A stretch of 5,992 bases of DNA from an uncultured Rhodanobacteraceae bacterium (lineage in GTDB: Bacteria; Pseudomonadota; Gammaproteobacteria; Xanthomonadales; Rhodanobacteraceae): positions 1 through 5,992 of the forward strand of contig CALFNI010000416.1 of assembly GCA_937902695.1 (NCBI GenBank). The letters run 5' to 3'. The notes under the pieces are model-generated. The model made no database searches. It saw nothing but the letters and a program-made list of their open reading frames with translations, and was not told the origin of the DNA. The position numbers were made by a program, and so were the translations under genes. This document shows, in pieces, positions 1 through 5,201 of the stretch (the stretch's first letter is position 1; the number at the start of each line of letters is the position of its first letter).

Positions 1-1
1 G

Positions 2-130
2 GACGGACTCTCCGACGCCTACGAATACCCGATGATCGGCGTGCCGTTCAGCGATCCCTGCGCGGGCGGCGTCGGTGCCAAGAACTGTGGCGCCGATGTG
101 ATCTTCAGGAACGGCTTCGAATTTCCATAA
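2..130 (+). CDS. 3' end of an unrecognised, probably exported protein
   Basis: Only the last 42 codons and a TAA stop are present; the gene begins before the window. Plus-strand frame 2 is open from the first full codon. The visible sequence is rich in Gly, Asp and Pro, contains two Cys (residues 20 and 29 of the fragment) and ends in D-V-I-F-R-N-G-F-E-F-P. A C-terminal I-F-x-x-G-F-E tail is something I associate, from memory, with many secreted or surface proteins of Lysobacterales genomes; that is family knowledge, not something provable here. The two cysteines nine residues apart could form a disulfide, which would fit an extracytoplasmic location. No catalytic motif or domain can be recognised in so short a piece, so no function is assigned. 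The gene is convergent with mprF. Confidence 0.6.
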   Translation, partial: DGLSDAYEYPMIGVPFSDPCAGGVGAKNCGADVIFRNGFEFP

Positions 131-193
131 GGACACGAGCCTGCCATTCGTGCGTCGGCAGTCGTTGCGCCGCCGATATATACGGCCGATGAT
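131..193. other. Convergent intergenic gap, no clear terminator
   Basis: This 63-bp gap separates the plus-strand stop codon from the distal TAG of the minus-strand mprF frame. The only structures I see are weak. The hexamer CGGCCG occurs at 183-188 and again at 198-203, which could form a 6-bp GC stem with a 9-base loop over the end of the mprF frame. A shorter CTGCC/GGCAG pairing lies around 151-160. Neither is followed by a T-run on either strand, so no intrinsic terminator is called. Confidence 0.4.
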
Positions 194-352
194 CTAGCGG
201 CCGCCGAACAGGAAGCGTCTATAGCCGCCCGCGACCAGCGCGGCGATGTCGATCAGCAGTCCTGGCACCCAGAGCCCGCGCGGATACGCCAGATACGAGC
301 CCGTCCACTCCGGCTCGAAATACTCCCTGTAGCGCCGTAAACCCTGGTAGTG
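194..352 (-). pseudogene. mprF: Detached in-frame C-terminal tail of mprF after an amber codon
   Basis: Reading the minus strand on in the same frame past the TAG at 353-355 gives 52 sense codons and then a second TAG at 194-196. The translation starts H-Y-Q-G-L-R-R-Y-R, continues through F-E-P-E-W and S-Y-L-A-Y-P, and ends G-G-Y-R-R-F-L-F-G-G-R. This matches the usual MprF C-terminus, which I recall as F-Y-N-F-Q-G-L-R-x-Y-K followed by F-x-P-x-W-x-P-R-Y-L-A-Y-P. The amber codon replaces the expected Tyr, a one-base change from TAC or TAT. There is no frameshift, deletion or second stop in the tail. Nine of its 52 codons end in A or T and it uses TTA, AGG and AGA; the 52 codons just before the amber have five ending in A or T. 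That is at most a hint of relaxed selection. Without readthrough this segment is not translated. Confidence 0.85.
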
Positions 353-2824
353 CTAGAACCGTCCGCCGTACTGGAACGCGAGCGCCGCGAGCCGCTCGTT
401 GATGCGCGCATACGGGTTGTCGCCGACCGCCGACAACGGCGCCATGCCGAGGCTGAAAGTTTCGTAGCCGCGGTCCTTCGCCCACTGCATGACCTTCGCG
501 AACAGGAAATCCATCGTGCCGCGCGGCGCGTCGGCGGTCTGGCGCATCAGGTCGACGCTCGCCGTGCCCTGCGGGCCATACGGCGGCAGCACGTTCGCGA
601 ACGCGACGAGCACGCCGTCGCGGCGGATCAGCGCGAGCGGGCTCCATGCGAAATAATCGGGATCGAAGCGGCCGAGCGAGAAACCTTTCTCGCTCGCGCG
701 CTTGTCGCCGAGCCAGAGATCTGAGACGCGCTCGACGTCGGTCATCAGCACCGTGTCGAACGGCGGCTCGACGATCTCGAACGTAAGGCGCTCCTTCACC
801 GAGCGGTTGACGGCCTGCCGCAGATCCTCCCAGCGCTTGCCGGCGAGCGTGAACTCGTCGAGCCGGATCGTCGCAAGCTCGCCGAGCTTGAAGAGATCGA
901 AGCCGAGATCGTGGTAGAGCGAGAGATCAGGCTCGAGGACTTCATAGAACACCGGCACGCGATCCTGCGCGTCGGCGAACTGGCGGAAATCGAGGATCGC
1001 GCGCTTGATCGCGTTCTCGGGACCGGACGGCGAGCCCAGCGCGACGAGCCGGTCGCGCACGGCGCCGTACGCGACGACGGCATGCCGATCGGCCGACCAG
1101 AACAGGTACTTGTCGCCCATGAACGTGAGGTGCGCGAACTCGCCGCCGCCGTGTCCTTCATACACGGCGCGTGCCGCGGCGAGCTCGGCATGGGCCGGCA
1201 GCTTGAGCGTGGGGCGGCGCACCGCGAACGACTGCCAGATGAGGTAGATCACGACGCCGAGCACGGCGGCGAAGAGGCCGCGGGCGAGCCGCGAGGAATG
1301 CTCGCCGACACCGAAATACCAGAGATCGAAGCTGTCGTCGCCGAGCACCGCCCAGACGCCGGCGACGAAGAACGCGACCACGACCGCGACGAGGCCGAGA
1401 TACCACGCGGCCGTCGTCGCCGAGGTCAGGCTCATCGCGCGCTGCGTGAACTCGCGCTTGCGCGTGCGAAGGAGCGCCGCGATCACGAGCAGGAACAGCG
1501 CTTCGCCGAAGTGAAGGCCCTTGGTAACGGCGAGCACCGCGCCGATCACGAGCATCCACGACGCGAGCCGGTAGGCCACGCGAAGGCGTCCGTCGATGCC
1601 GCGGCCGAGGCCGAGCAGCAGCGTGCCGGTCAGGATCGAGAGCCAGTACGAGCTTTCGATCGCCGCGGCCGGCAGCACCTGCCGCACGGCGATCACGCGC
1701 TCGTGCACGGCCGGAATCGCCGCCGAGGAGAGCAGGACGAGGCCGGCGAGGAATGTCAGCACGGCGAGGAAGCGGATGCCGAGGTTCGCGAGCAGGCTCG
1801 CCGGCAGGCCGAGCATGCCGAACAGCGGATGGGCGCGAAGGCGGCCCATCGCGTGCGCGATGATCGGCATCTGCCTTGCGACCGTGCCCGAGCCGAGATA
1901 AAGCGCGGCGAGCAGCGGCAGGAGGTAATACGCGATGCGGAACAGGAAGAGCCCGGCCGTGACCGCGCCCTGATCGTAGCCGCCGCTGGTCAGCGCCACG
2001 AGCATCAAGCCTTCGAACACGCCGAGCCCGCCGGGCACCATGCTGACGAGACCGAGGATCGACGCACCCGCGAAGCTGCCGAGCAGCGGACCCGGCTTCA
2101 CGTGCGCACCGGAGAGAAAAAGGCATGCGTACAGCACGCTGGCGGCGAGCACCCAGTCGAGGAACGACAACGCCGCGAGCGCGCACTTCAGCTTGAACGG
2201 CGGCAGATCGTGGCCTTTCGGCAGCCAGCGCATCAGCGGGCGTCGCGTGCTCAGCACGAAATACGCGGGCAGGTAGAGCGCGGCTGCGACGAGCACGGCC
2301 ATCGCGAGCCAGCGCGTCGTCGTCGACGGCGTGATCGGCAGCGAGCCCGCCGCGAGCGTGACGATGATCAGGATCGAAAGGCCGAGCGGCAGCGACAGCA
2401 CCTGCATGCCGATCAGCGCGGCGGCGCGGCTGAGCTCGACCTTGAGCGCCGAGAGTCCGACCAGACGCACGCCCGAGCCGGTCGCGCCGGAAAGATTGAG
2501 CGTGTTCGCGGTCGCGTTGGCGACGAACGCGAGGCGCAGGAGGTCGCGCGCACGCGCCTTGATGCCGAGCCAGCGCGCGATCGCGACGCCGACGAGCCCG
2601 GTGAACGCGACGGCCGAGAGCGCGAACAGCGCGACGGCGATCGCCGGCAGCGTCGGCACGTCGATCAACGTGCGCTGCATCTGCGGCAGATCGAAATCGC
2701 TGCCGATCTCGCGCACGACGAGCCAGCCGACCATCGCGAGGAACAGGAACGGCACCGCGACGCGCAGGCGCGCGAGCCAGAGGCGCGCGGCCGAGGGTGG
2801 CGCGGTTTCAGTCGCTGTCGTCAT
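353..2824 (-). CDS. mprF: MprF/LpiA: aminoacyl-phosphatidylglycerol synthase/flippase, C-terminally truncated
   Basis: The family transfers lysine (or alanine) from aminoacyl-tRNA to phosphatidylglycerol and flips the product to the outer face of the inner membrane, lowering negative charge and raising resistance to cationic peptides and acid. As read, the protein has 823 residues. Residues 20-310 form the polytopic flippase part with the signature V-P-G-G-L-G-V-F-E-G at 263-272. Further membrane helices follow at about 340-530. Residues about 535-823 are the cytoplasmic DUF2156 synthase domain, with A-L-G-S-P-S-G-P at 595-602, F-S-L-G-R-F-D at 715-721, D-L-M-R at 758-761 and F-S-L-G-M-A-P-L-S at 790-798. 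The ATG at 2824 is the earliest possible start, because a TAG lies in frame at 2834-2836. No good Shine-Dalgarno is visible. The frame is cut by an amber codon about 53 codons early (full frame 876 codons). The flippase half is intact, but the synthase domain lacks its conserved end and may be inactive. Substrate specificity cannot be read from the sequence. Confidence 0.92.
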   Translation of the reverse strand: MTTATETAPPSAARLWLARLRVAVPFLFLAMVGWLVVREIGSDFDLPQMQRTLIDVPTLPAIAVALFALSAVAFTGLVGVAIARWLGIKARARDLLRLAFVANATANTLNLSGATGSGVRLVGLSALKVELSRAAALIGMQVLSLPLGLSILIIVTLAAGSLPITPSTTTRWLAMAVLVAAALYLPAYFVLSTRRPLMRWLPKGHDLPPFKLKCALAALSFLDWVLAASVLYACLFLSGAHVKPGPLLGSFAGASILGLVSMVPGGLGVFEGLMLVALTSGGYDQGAVTAGLFLFRIAYYLLPLLAALYLGSGTVARQMPIIAHAMGRLRAHPLFGMLGLPASLLANLGIRFLAVLTFLAGLVLLSSAAIPAVHERVIAVRQVLPAAAIESSYWLSILTGTLLLGLGRGIDGRLRVAYRLASWMLVIGAVLAVTKGLHFGEALFLLVIAALLRTRKREFTQRAMSLTSATTAAWYLGLVAVVVAFFVAGVWAVLGDDSFDLWYFGVGEHSSRLARGLFAAVLGVVIYLIWQSFAVRRPTLKLPAHAELAAARAVYEGHGGGEFAHLTFMGDKYLFWSADRHAVVAYGAVRDRLVALGSPSGPENAIKRAILDFRQFADAQDRVPVFYEVLEPDLSLYHDLGFDLFKLGELATIRLDEFTLAGKRWEDLRQAVNRSVKERLTFEIVEPPFDTVLMTDVERVSDLWLGDKRASEKGFSLGRFDPDYFAWSPLALIRRDGVLVAFANVLPPYGPQGTASVDLMRQTADAPRGTMDFLFAKVMQWAKDRGYETFSLGMAPLSAVGDNPYARINERLAALAFQYGGRF

Positions 2825-2852
2825 AAGCCAATTCTAAGCGGCGCGCGCGTAG

Positions 2853-2942
2853 TTCCGCCGTCCCCGCGAAAGCGGGGATCCAGTGCCTTTCCGATACCTT
2901 TCCAAAAGCCGCTGGGTCCCCGCTTTCGCGGGGACGACGAAA
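2853..2942. repeat. REP-like imperfect palindrome between the acvB-like gene and mprF
   Basis: Two copies of a repeat unit lie head to head, at about 2853-2893 and 2902-2942. The right arm read on the minus strand matches the left arm over 41 positions with about seven mismatches. Each arm contains its own perfect hairpin: C-C-C-C-G-C, a four-base loop, then G-C-G-G-G-G, at 2862-2877 and 2918-2933. The loop is GAAA on the plus strand in the left copy and on the minus strand in the right copy. The core CGTCCCCGCGAAAGCGGGGA resembles an abundant intergenic repeat of many Lysobacterales and Burkholderiales genomes. It fills almost all of the 125-bp gap and ends seven bases from the acvB-like stop codon. 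In the transcript it could form a strong structure that shields the upstream message from decay or lowers mprF expression. No T-run follows, so it is not called a terminator. Confidence 0.85.
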
Positions 2943-2949
2943 GGGGGGG

Positions 2950-3810
2950 CTAGTGTTTCGCTTCGAGCACTTCGCGCACGCTGTCGCGATATTGCGCCAT
3001 CCAGTTCTTCGGCACGCCGAAGCCGTGGCCGACCTTGGGCAGCATGACCGCCTTCGCATCGGCCTGGCCCTCGACGAACGCCGGCGCGAACTTCGGATCG
3101 CAGACCTCGTCCGCCTCGCCCTGCAGGACGCGCCACGGCGCCTGCACGGTCTCGCGCTTGTCGAACACGTAGCCGAACGGCGCGACCTGCTGCTTCTTCT
3201 GCGTGAGTCCGCCGCTCCCGGGACAGAACGGCTTCCTGATCAGGAGGTCGGGGCAGAACCCGAGGCTGACGCCGCCGCCGAGCTTGCGGCCTGCGTCTTC
3301 GGCGAGCGCGGCATAGACGATCGTGGCGCCGGACGAGTAGCCGATTACGATCGGCCGCGTGTCGATCGGGAGGCCGAACTCGCGCACGATCGCGTCGGCG
3401 AGCTTGATGAGCCAGCCGGCGGCGTCGCTGCATGCGTCGTCGCCGGCGTCGAGGGCTTTGAGGAACTGGGGCGACGAGAAGCCGGCGACCCAGTAGCCGA
3501 GGCCGACCGCTTCGTGGGCCATGTCCAGCACGCCGAGGTTCCAGCCGCCGTCGCCCGACGCGAAGAGCGCAAGGCCGCGGCTTTCGCCGGCCGGCTTGTA
3601 GACCGCGACTTCGCCGAAGCCGGCGACGTTCACGTAGCGAAACGCGAGCGGATCGTGCGCCGGCGGGCTGCTTTTCTTGTGCCTGGCCGCGTGCGGCTTC
3701 GGCGTCGCCGCGGGAACGTCCTTCGGAGGTGCGGCAGCGAATGCCGTGGCCACGCAGAACATCGAGACGAGCGCGATCGACGCGCGCGCGATGAAACGAT
3801 CGGACAGCAA
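2950..3810 (-). CDS. AcvB/VirJ-family periplasmic serine hydrolase, probable lysyl-PG hydrolase
   Basis: AcvB of Agrobacterium and AtvA of Rhizobium are periplasmic; AcvB hydrolyses lysyl-phosphatidylglycerol. This is the short, single-domain VirJ-type form. From the TTG at 3810 the product has 286 residues. It begins with a signal peptide: basic start, hydrophobic segment and A-F-A-A-A at about 23-27. A Pro/Ala/Lys-rich linker and an alpha/beta-hydrolase domain from about residue 52 follow. The domain shows S-G-D-G-G-W (85-90), nucleophile elbow G-Y-S-S-G-A (157-162, Ser159), an acidic segment E-A-D-E-V-C-D-P with Asp234 or Asp238 as the likely acid, and G-H-G-F-G with His262. The TTG is preferred because AGGGAGG lies five bases upstream. 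An in-frame ATG at 3864 would give 304 residues, but has a weak ribosome site, an overlong region before the signal peptide, and lies inside a hairpin. Stop-to-start distance to mprF is 125 bp. Family assignment is firm; the exact substrate is inferred from mprF next door. Confidence 0.85.
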   Translation of the reverse strand: MLSDRFIARASIALVSMFCVATAFAAAPPKDVPAATPKPHAARHKKSSPPAHDPLAFRYVNVAGFGEVAVYKPAGESRGLALFASGDGGWNLGVLDMAHEAVGLGYWVAGFSSPQFLKALDAGDDACSDAAGWLIKLADAIVREFGLPIDTRPIVIGYSSGATIVYAALAEDAGRKLGGGVSLGFCPDLLIRKPFCPGSGGLTQKKQQVAPFGYVFDKRETVQAPWRVLQGEADEVCDPKFAPAFVEGQADAKAVMLPKVGHGFGVPKNWMAQYRDSVREVLEAKH

Positions 3811-3812
3811 GC

Positions 3813-3821
3813 CAGCCTCCC
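3813..3821 (-). promoter_or_regulatory. Ribosome binding site supporting a TTG start
   Basis: On the minus strand the bases AGGGAGG (about 3816-3822) precede the TTG at 3810-3808, with five bases between (CTGGC). This is the best Shine-Dalgarno match near the 5' end of the acvB-like gene. Starting here puts the signal peptide immediately at the N-terminus. A CTG follows directly and could also be used. Confidence 0.6.
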
Positions 3822-3860
3822 TGCGGAAACGCGCGAAACCGTGGCGGCACGCTATCCGAT

Positions 3861-3887
3861 GCATCCGCGCCTGTCACGCGCGGACGC
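3861..3887 (-). other. Stem-loop between cydX and the acvB-like gene
   Basis: In minus-strand RNA the bases 3887-3878 (GCGUCCGCGC) pair fully with 3870-3861 (GCGCGGAUGC), giving a 10-bp stem with one G-U pair and a 7-base loop (GUGACAG). The A-C mismatch that would occur in a plus-strand transcript becomes G-U in the minus-strand one, so the structure favours the operon transcript. It starts about 20 bases after the cydX stop. No U-run follows, so it is not a standard intrinsic terminator. It may be an RNA-stability or processing element, or a weak attenuator separating the cyd genes from the lipid genes. Confidence 0.5.
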
Positions 3888-3907
3888 AGAGGCCGTTTCG
3901 TTCCCGG

Positions 3908-4039
3908 TCAGCGCGGCGGATTCTTCTTGTCGGCTTCGAGGCGCGCGAGATCGTCCGAATGGAGCTCGTACCACATCGCATTCAGGATCGCGAATGCGCA
4001 GGCGAGGCCGAGACCCAGGATCCAGCTGAAATACCACAT
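3908..4039 (-). CDS. cydX: CydX, small subunit of cytochrome bd oxidase
   Basis: This 43-residue membrane protein begins M-W-Y-F-S-W-I-L-G-L-G-L-A-C-A-F, almost the same as the start of E. coli CydX (37 residues). One hydrophobic helix spans about residues 3-22. A short charged tail with several Asp, Glu, Lys and Arg follows, ending K-K-N-P-P-R. In E. coli CydX packs against CydA and is needed for stable, active oxidase with its haems. The gene starts 18 bases after the cydB stop. An AGGAG at 4046-4050 (minus strand) sits six bases before the ATG, so translation from this start is well supported. The last six residues or so extend beyond the E. coli protein. It is short enough to be missed by automatic gene calling. 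Confidence 0.95.
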   Translation of the reverse strand: MWYFSWILGLGLACAFAILNAMWYELHSDDLARLEADKKNPPR

Positions 4040-4057
4040 GACGTTCTCCTCGAAGCC

Positions 4058-5191
4058 TCAGTACATGCCGTGCGTCTGCTTGATGTGCGCGAGCGAGACG
4101 CGCCCGCGCAGCACGCTGTAGACCCATGTGGTGTAAGCCAGGATGAGCGGCAGGAATATCAGTGTCGCGATCAGCATCAGACCGAGCGTCGTGCGGCTGG
4201 ACGATGCGTCCCAGACCGTGAGGCTACTCTTCGGATCGAGGCTCGACGGCAGCAGGAACGGGAACAGCGCGAATCCCGCCGAGAAGATCGTGCCTGCAAT
4301 CGCGAGCGCGCTGGCGAGGAACGCGCGGCCGTGATGCGCGCGGCGCGCGAGGAGCGGCACGACCAGCGCAGCAACGATCGCGATCGCCGCGGCGACGCAG
4401 GCCCAGGTGCCGAGCGCGCCGTCGCCGAGCCAGCTGCCGCCCGGCGTGACCTGCTTCAGCAGCGGATTGGACGGCGCATCGCCGACGACGCTGCCGCTGA
4501 TCGCATAGCCGCTGATGCCGAACGCGAGCCAGAGTCCGGCGAGGATGTAGGCGGCGACGAACGCGAGCGCGAACCACGTCGAAACGCGCGCAGCGCGTGC
4601 GGCGAGCGTTGCATCGGCCTTGTACGCGACCCACGCGGCGCCGTGCATCAGCAGCATCGAGAGCGACACGACGCCGGACAGCAGCGCGAACGGACGCAGG
4701 AGGCCGATCAGCCCGCCCTCGTAGGTCATGCGCAGCGAATCGTCGTAGCGGAACGGCACGCCGAGGAACAGATTCCCGAACGCGACACCGAAGATCAGCG
4801 GCGGCACGATGCCGGAAATCGTGAGCACCCAGTCCCAGCCGTTGCGCCAGCGCGCATGCTCGATCTTGTTGCGAAAGCCGAATCCGACCGGTCGCAGGAT
4901 GAAGGCGAGCAGCACGAGCAGGATCGCGAAGTAGAAGCCCGAGAACGACGCCGCGTAGAGCAGCGGCCACGCGGCGAACACGGCGCCGCCGCCGAGGATG
5001 ATCCAGACCTGGTTGCCTTCCCAGACCGGCTCGACCGTTTCGAGCACGCAGCGGCGCTCGTCGTCGTCCTTGCCGAGCACGCGCACCAGCGCGGCCGTGC
5101 CGAGATCGAAGCCGTCGGTGACGGCAAATCCGGTCAGGAGCGTGCCGAGCAGGAGCCACCAGATCACGCGCAGCGTTTCGTAGTCGATCAT
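4058..5191 (-). CDS. cydB: CydB, cytochrome bd quinol oxidase subunit II
   Basis: CydB is the second large subunit of the bd-type terminal oxidase, which oxidises quinol and reduces oxygen to water in the inner membrane with high oxygen affinity. The 377 residues align end to end with E. coli CydB (379). Visible signatures are M-I-D-Y-E-T-L-R at the start, F-A-V-T-D-G-F-D-L-G at 22-31, W-E-G-N-Q-V-W at 57-63, F-A-A-W-P at 72-76, R-P-V-G-F at 100-104, G-V-A-F-G-N at 135-140, and S-L-T-V-W-D-A-S-S-S at 323-332. Several hydrophobic helices run throughout. Position 58 is Glu where E. coli has Asp58, a residue of its proposed proton path; the change keeps the acid. The ATG at 5191 is preceded six bases upstream by AGGAG, which overlaps the cydA stop codon, so the two genes are probably translationally coupled. 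Confidence 0.97.
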   Translation of the reverse strand: MIDYETLRVIWWLLLGTLLTGFAVTDGFDLGTAALVRVLGKDDDERRCVLETVEPVWEGNQVWIILGGGAVFAAWPLLYAASFSGFYFAILLVLLAFILRPVGFGFRNKIEHARWRNGWDWVLTISGIVPPLIFGVAFGNLFLGVPFRYDDSLRMTYEGGLIGLLRPFALLSGVVSLSMLLMHGAAWVAYKADATLAARAARVSTWFALAFVAAYILAGLWLAFGISGYAISGSVVGDAPSNPLLKQVTPGGSWLGDGALGTWACVAAAIAIVAALVVPLLARRAHHGRAFLASALAIAGTIFSAGFALFPFLLPSSLDPKSSLTVWDASSSRTTLGLMLIATLIFLPLILAYTTWVYSVLRGRVSLAHIKQTHGMY

Positions 5192-5201
5192 GGCGTACTC
5201 C

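Noticed and set aside
183..203. Bidirectional terminator between the plus-strand gene and mprF
   Set aside because: Only a 6-bp CGGCCG stem with no T-run on either strand; CGGCCG is self-complementary and common at this GC content.
219..647. Minus-strand frame over the end of mprF, considered as a separate gene or as evidence for a frameshift
   Set aside because: The true mprF frame continues with family motifs on both sides of the amber codon without any shift, and this frame is Arg-rich shadow.
2853..2942. CRISPR repeats or an insertion-sequence end
   Set aside because: Only two inverted copies with no direct spaced repeats, no transposase frame and no target duplication.
911..2953. Very long plus-strand open frame (680 codons) antisense to mprF
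   Set aside because: Its translation is dominated by Arg, Glu, Ala, Asp and Gln with no domain or membrane pattern, as expected for the antisense of a GC-rich membrane-protein gene. The minus-strand frame carries the family motifs.
2834..3877. Minus-strand 347-codon frame overlapping the acvB-like gene
   Set aside because: It is Arg-rich and out of frame with the hydrolase motifs, and runs into the palindromic repeat. It is a frame shadow.
3844..3877. Possible sigma70 promoter for the acvB-like gene (GTGACA, 17 bases, TAGCGT on the minus strand)
   Set aside because: The second box matches the consensus at only three of six positions, and the first lies in the loop region of the hairpin. Too weak to call.
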